A stretch of 64,000 nucleotides of DNA from Ciborinia camelliae (lineage: Eukaryota; Ascomycota; Leotiomycetes; Helotiales; Sclerotiniaceae): the NCBI GenBank assembly GCA_025890175.1, contig JANPYM010000005.1:3699-67698 (forward strand), in the 5' to 3' direction. Below, piece after piece: positions 34,961 to 46,537 of this stretch; the first letter of the stretch is position 1; each line of letters opens with the position of its first letter. A program made the translations under genes and the position numbers. Under the pieces are notes generated by a model. The model was not told where the DNA came from. It searched no databases and saw nothing but the letters and a program-made list of their open reading frames with translations.

Positions 34961-36971
34961 TCACTTTCTCATCCATCCTTTTCCTTCCTCAACCACCTCA
35001 CCCCTCACCCCAGACCCAGACTCAACACCAACACCAACGCCCGTCCCCACCCCCGCACCATCCCCATGAATCAAATGCTCCACATTAATCTTCGGGCCCC
35101 TAAACCATGTCCTCGCACTAACCGCATACCAGCCCAACGCCAAGCACATGACGCCCCCATAGATCAAACAAGCATAATTCATATTAAGAGCATTGAGATG
35201 GGGGCCAGTGACCGAAGGAAAGCAGAGGATAGGAATGATGAGGGCGACCCAGAAGACGGCCACGAGACCGATGGGAGTTGAGAAGCGGCCTAGGTTCCAG
35301 GGACCTGGTGGGGCGCGCCATGTTAGTTGATCATTATGTGATTGTGGATGGAGGGGGGGAAAATGGAAATTTAGAGAGGGGGTAAGTAAGATACCAGGAC
35401 GAAATCTCCCTTTCGCGCTAAATATTTTCAACGCGATGGGGAATATGAAGGCGATATATTGCGCAATAGCGCCCATACTAAAGATGGCTCCGATAGCCAC
35501 CGGACTCGCGAATACTAGTAGGCCAAGAAGAGCGCCAAGAATAAGGACGAACCAGACGGCGTAGATAGGGGCTTTAGTGTGGGAGTTTACTTGTTTGAGC
35601 CAGTGAGAACCAGGGAGGGCACCATCCCGAGAATAGGCATAGACGACGCGGGAAGAGACGACTGTCACGCTGAAAATGTGTTAGAATTAGAATTGCGAAT
35701 GATAATATGAGATTGAGGCAAAGAGAAATCTGGTGACTAACCCTTGGCCAACGAAGAACTGGGCGAATATATTTAGTGAGAACATTGCAAGCCCGGCTTT
35801 TGAACCAAGAACTTGAAGGCACAAACTTCCCTATAAAAAGATCAGCAAAGAGGTATAGATTTTCTAAAATGTGAGGTCTACCATCGGTTGTCCATATTGC
35901 CCAGAAACCACATCATGGACATCCTTCACTGTATATGCAATGACCAAGATGATTGCCCAACCAAGCCACAGACCCAACTGAGCTGTCATGACAATTGCCC
36001 TAGGACCAGCAATGTTAGCATTCGAGCACTCTTCGCTCAAATGAAATGGTGCATCGTATCCAGCCATTGTCCACTATCATAATGTGAGTATGACCCAAGC
36101 TAAGTTTTCGAAAAACTTACAATAACAGAAAAGAATCCCATCAAGAATGCAAACCCCATAGGCCACTCCGTCCCATTAACAATTCCCTCCGAAGTCCACA
36201 CCACACTATTTGGATTTGTTTTCGGTTCATTGATCGATCCAGCCGGGAACCAAACAATGAAAATCACCAACACGATAACATTCGTAATTGTCCCAAAAGT
36301 ATTTAATTGTCCAATGAACTTGGTAGAATTCATAGCGAGAAGTCCTTGAACAAACAGCAAGGCCAAGAGCAAAAGGTACACGTGATATGTTTCGATGACA
36401 TATTCAGGGTGAACGATTTGAACCGCCGTCAAGATCATATCTGAGAGTGCATAGTTGATGGCGCAGGGTCCTGTGACTTCACCGGCAAAGTTTGACCATC
36501 CAGTTATCTATCAAAGTGTCAATTCAGCTGCAAAACATGAGAAGAATCACGAAGACATACCCAAGAACATAAAGGTCCATAACCCTCCGGAGCTAGAACA
36601 GCTGAAGCATAATAAAGACCTCCCGCCGTGGGCATACTCGAACATAATTCCGCCATCGCCAGAGCAACGAATTGTATCAGAATTCCCGCAACAAGCCATC
36701 CCCATACAGAACCGGCTGGCCCAGTATAAGCGAGATTAAATCCTAGACTCGATGCAATTGATGGTAAGAGACCTAAGCAGGCAAAAGAAACGCTGAAAGA
36801 TGACCAAATGGATAGTTCTCTCTTGAATTCCTGCTTATATCCCAAGGAGCCGAGAATCTCTTCATCCGTATCGGCTTCATGGTCGATTACTGCATGGTCA
36901 TTTGTCTTTTGAAAGATGGATGTGACGTGCAGTACACTCTCGTCTATTGTATGTTTATTTTCTAGTACCAT
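34961..36971 (-). CDS. APC-superfamily amino-acid / GABA / choline-type permease
   Basis: Six exons: 36971-36561, 36507-36121, 36073-35882, 35830-35742, 35669-35395 and 35304-34961, 565 aa, all phases consistent. The N-terminal cytosolic tail ends in DEEILGSLGYKQEFKRELS, then the first helix WSSFSVSFACLGLLPSI. ELCSSMPTAGGLYYASA and ITGWSNFAGEVTGPCAI are hallmarks of the fungal AA_permease_2 group (GABA, choline, polyamine and amino-acid transporters). About twelve membrane spans are apparent. YDAPFHLSEECSNANIAGPRAI is the conserved mid-protein loop. The final about 25 residues are Gly/Val-rich repeats (GAGVGTGVGVGVESGSG), lineage-specific filler. Substrate cannot be decided from sequence. Intron 5 is 90 nt, in frame and stop-free, with a CTAAC branch site, so intron retention would give a 595-residue protein. 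Confidence 0.9.
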
Positions 36972-37692
36972 ATTTAATAACTAAGGAAGTGGGTTCGAAA
37001 AAGACGTTCGTTGATTTATGGCTTCCTCATTGACTGTCGAATGTACCGGTTCCGTGTTTGTGGAATGTTCCACGTTGTACATGTTTAACGTGCCCACACA
37101 TCGGTGATTTTGGGAGCTTATATCTAAATATTTTTCAGAAGATAAGCAGACGAATGTACATGTAACATGATATATTGTTTGGATATATATCTTGGAGGGT
37201 TACAGGCGAGGTATGCCTAGATTATCCAATTCAACCAATTGGCCGAAAAGATACGGAACTATAAGAAATAATTCGAACTAATGCGAACTAATGCGGGACG
37301 AACTAATTGCTGACATTTTTCGCGGGGTAAATCTTCTCTGAATGGATATCCCTTAAAATCAACAGATATGACATGCATATTGATGATCGGGTCATCGCCA
37401 CCTCCAGATAACATGATTGAAAATCTTCCCATCAATTCCATAAATAAAGGCGAGAAAGTCCATCCAGTCTGGGTTGATTCAGAAAGGCATTCGTTCCATA
37501 CCTGGACGGAAAGGTTTCAACAAGGTTATTGGTGACACGTGTACTGGTGCAGTTACAGTTGCAGTTGCACGAGATCACGACCACTGTACATGCGAGATTC
37601 TCTATCAGGCCGCCATCAGTCCGCATATATTAACACTTGCAGCCGGAGGTTAAAAACCTCAAAAATATGATTCCGCCAATTTTAAGGGACAG
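36972..37692. other. 0.7-kb intergenic region, permease promoter side
   Basis: AT-rich with short near-repeats (CGAACTAATGCG twice at about 37274-37295, CAGTTACAGTTGCAGTTGCA near 37547-37567). The permease promoter must lie in the first few hundred bp. No coding sequence is supported. Confidence 0.6.
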
Positions 37693-39751
37693 CTACTCTT
37701 CATTGGTCGCAAATGATCCGTCCTTGCAGGATGATGGTTCCGGAAAGCTCCAGGTAGCCGTGCGAAATATATTGAGTAGTTGACTTTGTCGGTCCTGCCA
37801 CATTTCCTTGTCCTCATTCCAGGTTGAGAATCCATCCCAACTTTGGCGAACATTTTTGCTGGGATTTTGAGAGAACAAAGGTTCGATGACTTTGGAGTAT
37901 TGGATCGTGAGGTGCTCTGCTTCGGGGTCGAGGTATGTTGATGTAAAGTCTTCATCTACAATTATTGCATTGTGGGTAGCCAGGTCGAGATTTCTTACCG
38001 CCACGACACCATCTAGAGGTTGATTAGCCCCTGTCCATCTGAAATTAACCGGGAAGTATTGCACTTACCTGATTTAATCAACGTTTCCCGCAAGCTCGCC
38101 AGATATTTTGACGATGATCCCTCAAGTCGTGGAAAGTCGGATTCAAAAACCCAAATTCTTAAGCAGCATGCTGTCAATGCTCTCAAAATCTCAAGCGTAG
38201 TCATTGCTGCGAGATTATCCCTAAGATCCTCGGTAATTTGCGGGGATGAATCACCATGACCGAAAACTTCGTAAATGATCTTTTCGAGCGTGTTGTATTG
38301 ATCCAACTGAAGAGGGACAACCACTGGACCATTCCTACACGGTAATTGTTCAACAGAACCAAAAATATCACCAATCGTCTCAATGGTATCTTCGTTGAAA
38401 ACTTCATGAGATGTACTGTCGAGTTTTGTGAATCGTGATAACTTTTTGCGCTCCTCGAGCTCTTTTCTTAATCTTAAAATTTCTTTGTCTCTTTGCTCCA
38501 CAAGATACTCTGGAGAATTTTTCTCAATTTGCTTCTGGTTCGACCTCAAAAGTCTTGATTCTTGTTCAAAGTCACTTCGTTCTTGTTCACAGTCTTGTAA
38601 TTCGATTGTTTTGTCTCGCAGTTTCGCTCGCAGGCTTGAGATTTCCTCTTTCGCTAGATCAAGTAATACATCATCAATTTGTACTCCATTATCAACCTGG
38701 GGATAAACATCTTTGCTCCTCCATGATGGTTTTATACCCTCGCGCTTCGCATGATGAGCCTCGGGGTTGCATTCTTCGCACAAGTAATCCATTGTTTCTG
38801 CTTCTGTTAAGTCCACTCCAACACAAATGCAGTGCTGCCATACACCACATTTTTTGCATCGAACCCAGTTTATAGTTCCATCGGTGATACCGCAGATGCA
38901 TCGTGTTTTCTCTTGTGTCGGATCATTTTCAGCAGTGTGAACCGTTTTATTGATGCCACTACGACGCTTCCTGCGAATCGGGAACGGACTACTGGTAGGA
39001 TTTCGATGATTCTCACTGGAGATGTGCGTGTTTTCATCCTGACTATCTTCAATTGTAGGAGAATATGGAAAAGAGGTGCTTGGAAGTGAAGAGCTAGTGA
39101 CTGAATTGCGCTGTGTTATAAATCGTCAGTTTATTTTGAGAAAATGATAAGATATAAGAGTCAGCCAGAAAAACGAACGTTGAACTTCCTTCTTTTAGTG
39201 GCGTGTTGAATTGTCTCCGGAGTACAACTGACTTTTCTGCGCTCAGACTTGATAGGAGTTCCGGAATTCTGTCGATAGGTGGTAGCCTGATTTTGCGGTG
39301 TTTCTGTACGAGTTGATTGTCGGGGACTAGCTTGTAAACTAGTACGCCCGTATGTTTTCAACTTGGAACCACCGCGGGTAGATCTTTTTGATGTTGGTTG
39401 ATTATGGCGGTGCTCAGATTCCAGAGCCTGGGAACCAAGCTCAATGTCATGCTTTACATCATCATCAAGGTAATCCAAGCAGAAATGGCCTTGGTCCAGT
39501 AAATCATTGAAGGAGTGACTGTTATCACGGCCAAAGCTATGCCACAAGTCTTTTAATTTGCGTTTGATTTGGCGGAAGGTGTAGTCTCTCTGACACTTCT
39601 GCTTGAGGTGAGCGACGACGGTCTTCTCGAGATCGATGTCACTGTGCTGAATCGTAAAATCCAACCAAGAAAGCAAATCAATAACTACATGATTTGGCCA
39701 TTCTGCTTTGGGGGCTACAGAGGCTGATTTGGCACGTCGTCTTTTAGCCAT
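37693..39751 (-). CDS. PHD-finger protein with coiled coil (putative chromatin reader)
   Basis: Three exons, 39751-39179, 39110-38069 and 38012-37693, 644 aa, with in-phase GT-AG junctions (donor 1 is GTTCGT with an AACTGAC branch site). The N-terminal 110 residues contain a helical, Myb/SANT-like stretch (FRQIKRKLKDLWHSFGRDN), then a basic disordered region with NLS-like clusters (ATKRRKF, RRKRRSG). A C4HC3 PHD finger uses Cys262, 264, 276, 279, His284, Cys287, 302 and 305. A predicted coiled coil follows (about residues 345-420, with SSLRAKLRDKTIELQDCEQE-type heptads). The C-terminal 200 residues are unfamiliar. PHD fingers read histone H3 tails. The N-terminal exon could belong to a separate 196-aa gene if the first intron is not used; the shared phase and splice signals favour one gene. 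Confidence 0.72.
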
Positions 39752-40228
39752 GTTGAAGTAAAGCAAAAGATTATGATTATAGTTTGAGAATCGAAATATG
39801 GGTGTGGTGATTTTAAATTACCTGCCATTTTGAGAACATTGTTTTGACCTGCATAAGCTGAAGCGGCGCAGCGGTGCAACGGCGCTTGTACCAAACTTTT
39901 GGGGAAATTCTACCAATAATGAAAGGCAAACAACCTTAATTTCAGAATGATTATTGGGGCAGTGTATTTCTTCATTGAATTCGATGAAAGATCACAGCGA
40001 TCGCCAGTCGTTTTTCTTGATTGAAAGTAATACAAAGTGGTATCTTTCTTTAGTTTGGATTCTAATGAATTTGACTGACTTACCTCCACACCACTCTTTC
40101 TATCTCTCTATAAGATTCAGAGTCAGTACAAAAAGGTAGAGAAAAGCTACAAAAATATATGTGCACACCGAGCGATACCAACGGCTACTATTCACCGAAG
40201 GCAGGAATCGCGTGAATCGACATTTACA
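39752..40228. promoter_or_regulatory. 477-bp divergent promoter region, PHD gene / Hsp70-like gene
   Basis: The two starts face away from each other across 477 bp, so both promoters must lie here. An AGCTGAAGCGGCGCAGCGG stretch at about 39860-39880 is the only notable GC-rich block. No defined element was recognised. Confidence 0.5.
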
Positions 40229-42685
40229 ATGGCAGAAGATGACACAGCCGCAGCAAACTACGGCGCACCCATGGAAATTGATACTCAAGATGAGAGCGAA
40301 ACAGACCGTTTAGTCATTGCAACCGACTTTGGGACGACATTTTCGTGTGTGGCTTTCGCAAGCGAAAGGGGTGATATAAGAATAGTAAAGGGATACCCCT
40401 CTGATCAAATGACTTTACAGAGGAACTCTCGCTCGGATGTACCCACTAAAAGCTGATACCCAAACAAAGCCAAGTTAGAAGAGCTGGCGACAGAGAATGC
40501 CCCGGATACCAATGAACCCGTGCTGAGGTTTGATGATGACGATGATGACAGTTCAGACGACTTTTATTATGGCGACGAACAAAATCCTTCCAGTGGCGAT
40601 TCCATGGATATCGATCCACCTAGAACAACCCCGAAGATAATGTATTGGGGATATGAAGTCCAAGACAAATTGAGCGACCCGGATCTAAACAGGAGTCAGT
40701 ACAATTGCATTACAAGATCGAAGTTGTTGTTAGACACTAGTACAGAAACCATGAAAGTCCGCGAGGAATTGAAACCTATCCTCAAAAAGTTGAAGGCTAA
40801 AAAATATATCAAATCCAACGAAGACGTCATTGCGCAATACTTGGAGCAGCTATTTGTACACGCGAAGAGATATCTTACCGGAATCCGCAGGCTTAAAGAC
40901 ACAACTATCGTGGAACATGTGTTATGCGTATCTGTAATATGGTCAGCAAGCGCGTGTCGGAAAATGCAAAGCGCCATGGAAGTCGCCATTCAGCGGTCGG
41001 ATCTTGGAAGCGTTAACAATCTTTTCCTAGTATCGGAACCTGAAGCAGCGGCAGCTTACGTACTAGCAAGTAGTAACAGTATATATGTGAGTAAAAATGT
41101 CCCATGATAGGTCCTATAGCTAACCGAGTTAAGCCTGGCGAGACATTCATTCTTTTAGACGCTGGTGGAGGAACAGTTGATGTTACTACATACACTGTCA
41201 ACGACATGTACACTCTCAAATTGAAAAGAAAAGAGGTGGCGGCGAGGGATATGAAAGCACTTTTCGAAATATTCCATCTGCTCACATTGTATAGGGGGGC
41301 TTTACGGCTCCAGTTATCTCAACGAAGCATTTAGAAAATATCTATTAGGGCGCCTTGAGAGTGAGAGGTCCGACATAGAAACCAATGGGAGAACTATTGA
41401 AGGGATCGTCGACCAACAAACTATAAAGTTCGAAAATATGACGAAAAGAACAATGGATGTGACAAATGAGCAGATGACATCCATTGCCATCCACATAGAC
41501 GGCATTCGCGAGAGTCGAGAGAAAGGTTTTATTGAGAATCATGTTATCATAACCCGGTAAATACATTTCGGTCTGTTTGCTGGTTTCAATATTAACGATT
41601 GCCAGGAATGATTATTTTAAGATTTCGAAAGATGTCTGAGAGGCATCATGGATCTGATGCTTGATCAGATCACGTTAGCACAAGAAGCTGAATTGAATGT
41701 AAAGGTAGTTGACCAGGCATGATGGTTTATGTTGAGCTAACGTCCAATGACATTCCTTGGAAGGTAATTCTTATTGGAGGGTTCTCTAATAGTCCTTCAC
41801 TTAGAAAACAATTGAGAAGACGGTTGAAGAAGCTGAGAAAGGATTCGGGTATATGCATAGGTCTTGAGACTTTAGTCAATCCAAGTTCGCTGTGAGGGTC
41901 CTAGGAGGCAAGGTATCAGATAGTTTGAGCTAACAAATTTGGAACAGAGAAACTGCCATGGCCAGCGGCGCCATCTTACGAGCCTTCGATAAAGAAAACG
42001 ACGAGCTCGAAAGAATTAGTTTATGCAGCTACGGGTTTCGATTGCAAGATGAATATAACCCCAAGGCAATTCCGGCACATAGAACTGTGAAACCAAAATT
42101 CGATAGCAATGATGGTGTAGCCTATGTGGATGTCATTGAGTGGGTAGTCAAGAAGGTGAGTTAACCTGCGCGAGCAACCTCGTGCCTAGAAAACCTTGGG
42201 GCCACAATTACTAAGGAGTGTCAAGGGAGAAATTATTCCTGCTGCAAAAGAGTATCGCATACCAGCTTATCGCATACCAGCTTATCGCATATTCGCCGCA
42301 ACAAGGAAGACCTTTATTTATGAGCAAGAGTTATACATCTCAGACACTAGTACTGAGTCCCATTATAAGCTCACACATCCAAAAAACAAAGGTTCGCAAC
42401 TCCATAACTCAAAATAATTCTTCCTGTCTTGGTATGGCACAGTTCACAGGAGCAGAAAAGGCCGGCACCATTCGTTTAGACATGGGTGAATTGATAAGCT
42501 CCGGCACAATCCAACCGACAGAAGAAGAAGAGGGTGTTAGAGGAAAAAGACACTATCGAATTAACTTTGAACTTGTCATGAAAGTCAAAGGGCGGAATTT
42601 GGAACTAGAAGGTTGTTTTGCAGGAAGGTCCCTGGGGAGTAAAGAGATCAGTATTGCGGCCGCCTTTGTCCCTGGTACGAAATAA
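40229..42685 (+). pseudogene. Hsp70-like (actin-fold) ATPase gene carrying one nonsense codon and two frameshifts
   Basis: Eight exons can be traced: 40229-41086, 41134-41235, 41295-41556, 41606-41704, 41764-41891, 41948-42155, 42226-42391 and 42450-42685. Motifs are those of the fungal Hsp70-like family: ATDFGTTFSCVAF (phosphate 1), VSEPEAAAAYVL, LLDAGGGTVDVTTY (phosphate 2), GSSYLNEAF, VILIGGFSNSPSLRKQL (adenosine site), then ETAMASGAILRAF and EYRIPAYR. Three defects break it: an in-frame TGA at 40454-40456 where the family usually has Trp (VPTxxWYP), a frame slip at the G6 run 41294-41299, and another at the TTT of 41623-41625. The second exon's donor (GTGGCG) is also weak. All other introns have proper signals, so decay is recent or the two slips are homopolymer sequencing errors. 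Exon 7 contains a short in-frame duplication (YRIPA). Proteins of this class are often linked to fungal NLR/HET-type loci, but no such neighbour is seen. Confidence 0.75.
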
Positions 42686-43154
42686 AATTTCGAGAAACTT
42701 GATCAGATATCATTAGCCACAGCAATGAAATTGAAAAGACTACATTTGAAAGTAGATGAATGACTTTGTTGTGTTGATAAGTGCGTGAGAAGGATGAGAG
42801 AAAAATAGATAGAGGATCTCAATCTCAATCATTACTAAGCAAAATCCCTTGACATAAACCAACCTCATTACCTACCTAGGTAGCTTGCGGAAAGGTCACT
42901 GTCGATATAGACGATAATCAATATGCAAGATGAAAGTGAATTGTTATTGTATGCTTTCTTTTCATTCATTACTGATTAAGACTTGTCGTCGTTATCTATT
43001 CTATGTATCGATTGTACCCGATAGTGGTATGGTATCATAAAACCCCAACAGCCATTTCCCAAACGCCCCTTCAATGCCCATTCACGCCATGCCGTCCATT
43101 TCAATCATAAGTTCATAATGCAACACAGTTCTCCCATTCGGTGATAACAGGTAC
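42686..43154. other. 0.47-kb convergent intergenic region
   Basis: AT-rich sequence between two gene 3' ends, with a TACCTACCTAGGTAG block at about 42869-42884. Presumably polyadenylation sites for both genes; none is distinctive. Confidence 0.6.
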
Positions 43155-43847
43155 TCATGCGCTGTAAACACTCCAGTCAATGCCGGCCACATCGGCATAA
43201 CAGCTCACAGTTGCAGCATATTTGTCCTCATCTCCGGTTCCCTCACTGCACTGAGGCAATAAAGCAACATCCGAGCATCCAGCTGGTGTCTTCTGACTAT
43301 ATCCTCGATAGAAAAGTTGAATGGCATTTCCATATTGAAGAGTAGTGTTGCATGCGTAGAAAGTTTCGCCTTGATAGCCGTGGAATTGTATGATTGGGTC
43401 GGGGAATGTAGTAAGTCCTACATATGGTTGACCAGCCCCAGCGTTGATTTCTACAACAGAACGGTTGGAAGATGAGGTGGCGGGGTCGGAGGGAGTAATG
43501 ACGACGGCTTCGGGGAAGGTATAATTTCCACTTCCTGAGTTGGAGATGGTAGAGGAGTTACCAAAACGAACATCGGTGGCTGTGCCATTTACGTACAAAA
43601 TGCGGGGACTAGCTTTGGTGCTTTCGGCAAGGACAGCATATGCAAGGCCGGCACCTGTGTGATAGGATTCGAGGACAAAGTGATTGATGGCTAGATTGCC
43701 TGAGGTAACGTTGGCGACGAGTGTGAAGTGTTTGGATTTAGATTGGGGTGGGTAGTTGGGGGCTTGTCGTTTAATGGTGGGAGCAGCGGATGTGAAGGAG
43801 GTGAGGAGAGCCAGAGTGCTCAAGATGTTTGTGGTTGAGAACAACAT
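43155..43847 (-). CDS. Small secreted fungal protein (DUF7907-type candidate)
   Basis: Single exon, 230 aa. Residues 1-21 (MLFSTTNILSTLALLTSFTSA) are a clear signal peptide, followed by a KRQ site near residue 27 that may be a Kex2 cut. The mature part begins with SKHFTLVANVTSGNLAINHF, has several N-glycosylation sequons (NVT, NGT, NSS, NYT, NRS, NTT) and four cysteines in the C-terminal half (in ACNTT, AGCSD, PQCSE, VSCYAD), probably two disulfides. The pattern resembles a family of uncharacterised ascomycete secreted proteins; the DUF name is from memory and should be checked. No enzymatic motif is visible. Confidence 0.8.
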   Translation of the reverse strand: MLFSTTNILSTLALLTSFTSAAPTIKRQAPNYPPQSKSKHFTLVANVTSGNLAINHFVLESYHTGAGLAYAVLAESTKASPRILYVNGTATDVRFGNSSTISNSGSGNYTFPEAVVITPSDPATSSSNRSVVEINAGAGQPYVGLTTFPDPIIQFHGYQGETFYACNTTLQYGNAIQLFYRGYSQKTPAGCSDVALLPQCSEGTGDEDKYAATVSCYADVAGIDWSVYSA

Positions 43848-45703
43848 TTTGATGTGTTATTGTTTGGTGGAGATAAAAGGTGTGATGGAGGTATTTATGA
43901 AGTTTATGTAGTTAACAAGTATCGTGTAGCTGATTCTAGCTTTTTCGGAGGGTATGATTCTTTGATATAAATGCAGCCTCGAAAGTGAATGATGAATTGA
44001 TAATGGTATGATACTTCTAAAAAAAAGAGAACTTCCTCAATACTTATTTATATCAACAACATCTCATTGCCCCACAATGATCTTGTACATCATATGATTC
44101 GTATCGTGGCGGGTAGGCACGACCACTGACCGTAGTGGTGGCTGGTCATCCCGCCCATATTCTTTTTTGGTTTTCGACGATCATCATTATCATCCACTTA
44201 AAATCATCACAAGTCTAGCTTTAAACCTTGAAATATATCAAATCCGTTAGTTTTCAGGTACGAAAGAGGGCCCTGACGAGGCTGTGAATCGGAAAGATCT
44301 TCGATAACCCACAAAACCGGAAAGGATTGCATGAGGTTGGATGATAAATGGATAAGAGCGAGGGGAAAGGAAGGAAAGATCCACGGAGAAAATGATGTTA
44401 TGCCAAGCTCGCTAATTATTTTATGAGCTAATCGCACCCCTTCATCGGAAGACCCTCAGTCATTTTCAGCCATTTTCAGCCACGACGGTGCTGTGCTATG
44501 CCAACCGCAGTTTCCATTTGCATATGTTCCTGAATACGATGATGTTATATTCGAATTAGGGGATGGGATTGGATGAACACAACTCCCGACATATGTTGTA
44601 CATCACCGTCGGCAGATACGGATGCATCAAGACGATGCCCGATAGCCATCGAATATTTCTTGCTTCTTCGGCGATGACGATATTTTTCCATTTGTGAGCA
44701 ACGAGATTTAGAGTTCAGTCAAGAGTTATACCCTTCATGCTTGTATATTTATAACACAACACTACGATATACTAAGGGAAAACCATTCAGTTGCCCTGAC
44801 AAGGGACCCGGTACCACCGATACTTAGAATATTTTCACGTAAATAGCTTCAATTGCGGCACATGTGTGGCTCGTTCTATTTAGGCATCGCATCGCAGTCG
44901 CTGGCATATAATTTGTGGAAAACGAGGTTGGAGTGCCGCGAAAGCCAAGCATACGAAAACTTATTTAGAGTAGGTACTCCGCAATTTACTACGCCTTGTG
45001 ATACTATATTGAGCATTCAGAATCTTACACCTAACTGTTAGACCAACAATTCAAGTTGATTCACATCGCATTCCCGGTATGGGGAAACTTGCGGATATCG
45101 GCGTTACCGATCGCTATTCTGTTGGACAATATGTATGTACTCATATACCTAATTGGCAATAAATTGGTACAACCCGCGTTACACTACACATGACAACAAA
45201 AGCTTCCGGCTCTTGGATTTTAACAAGTTGGTTTGCATTGTGCAACACCAGTACTTTTTCAACCCAATCCACCTGATGAATATTCGGACCATGTCCAAAG
45301 GCCCGCCACCACCACACCATCTAAAAGTATTAGTTCTCGATCTTCGAACTTTCCATATCCTCTCGTTTAAAATAATTCACAAAGGGGCATATATGTAATT
45401 TTTTGGTGATTTGAATGAAGTGAATGCAACTAGGTTATTAATCGGTACTCAATGGAGAGATTCAACTCACTCGCCTCACCCCATTTCGTTACCCCACACA
45501 AACAAGCAGCAGCCAATTATAAGTATACCCATGCTGCGGGAAAGGCGTCACGAATCACTTCTGCCATACTCCGGACTCTGAATTCCAACTATTGCCGGGT
45601 GACTCTTACGGCGAGGAGTATATTTCAATTCATAAAAAAGTTATAAAAATTCCACATTCATCCTCAGTCCAATCAACCAACCCTCTCATCATCTCCCACC
45701 AAA
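43848..45703. other. 1.9-kb intergenic region
   Basis: It holds the promoter of the secreted-protein gene, a GC-rich imperfect hairpin at 44107-44156, and AT-rich DNA without coding features. About 150 bp before the GNAT start are CT-rich, suiting a fungal leader. Confidence 0.6.
44107..44156. repeat. GC-rich imperfect inverted repeat
   Basis: Outer arms GGCGGG and CCCGCC enclose inner arms ACCACT and AGTGGT around a GACCGT loop, within about 48 bp. It stands out from AT-rich surroundings. It could be a structured RNA or a remnant of a transposon end. Confidence 0.5.
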
Positions 45704-46537
45704 ATGTCTTCCTCAACCCCCACCCTAGCTCCATCCCCAGAACTCTCTCCACCCATACCATTCACGCCCTCCAAACACAATTCCCTCCTCCCCGCCTTCA
45801 TCAACCTACACATAACCTGCATCTCATCACCTCCCCACCCCATCCTAACCTTCCTCCCCCCATTCCCCTCTTCCAAAATCGCCGCCGTCGAATCATGGTG
45901 GCGCGATCGTTTTGCCGAAGTCTTGGCCGGGACACGCCATATCGTGTTCGTGATGGTTTTACCACATGGTGGCGAGAAGGTAAAGATCGCAGGTGTGTGT
46001 ATGGTATCCACGCCCAAGACGGAGACGGGACCGCATCAAGGATTCGTGGAGAAATTCATGGTGGATCCGGAGTTTAGGGGTCGGGGGGTCGGGTCGGGGA
46101 TTATGAGGATTGTGGAGGATGTTGTGCTGGAGAAGGGGGCTTGGTTGTTGGTTAGTTTTTTTTATTGTTCTTTTCTTCCTACTGTTTATATCATTTATCA
46201 TTTGGCATTTCTTCCTAGGAATTTTAAAAGAACGTCGATTTGCTAATGGGGTTGGAAAAGATGCTAGATACAGATGTGGGAAGTCTGGCAGAGGGCATTT
46301 ATAGAAGAATGGGGTATATAGAGGTGAGTTTTCTCGATTCATTGATTCACTGAGCATAGATCTCGATTCTCGCTCGCAATGGGACTGATATATGCGAGAA
46401 TCAAGTGTGGAAGGATACCAGAATATGGCGTTTGGTCCCCGACGGGAGAATTAAAGACAGAAGTATTTTTCTATAAGAAATTGAAGGGCGCGGAGCAAGC
46501 AAAGGTGGAAAATGAACCGGTGAATAAGTTGAATTAA
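45704..46537 (+). CDS. GNAT-family N-acetyltransferase
   Basis: Three-exon model: 45704-46150, 46231-46323 and 46406-46537, 223 aa, all phase 0. The acetyl-CoA-binding motif A is clear: a beta strand FVEKFMVDPEF followed by RGRGVGSGIMRIVEDVV (about residues 121-145). The C-terminal motif B is YRRMGYIE, then GRIPEYGVWSPTGELKTEVFFYKKL, the usual GNAT ending. Without splicing, the first exon runs into a stop and the motif-B half is lost. The acceptor of exon 2 (TTTTAAAAG) is unusual; an earlier CCTAG acceptor 12 nt upstream would add four codons including a TAA stop, so it is rejected. Substrate is unknown; fungal members of this size acetylate small molecules or antibiotics. Confidence 0.82.

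Noticed and set aside
39161..39751. Separate 196-residue gene upstream of the PHD exon
   Set aside because: A GTTCGT donor, AACTGAC branch site and CACAG acceptor join it in phase to the PHD exon, which otherwise lacks a start; kept as an alternative only.
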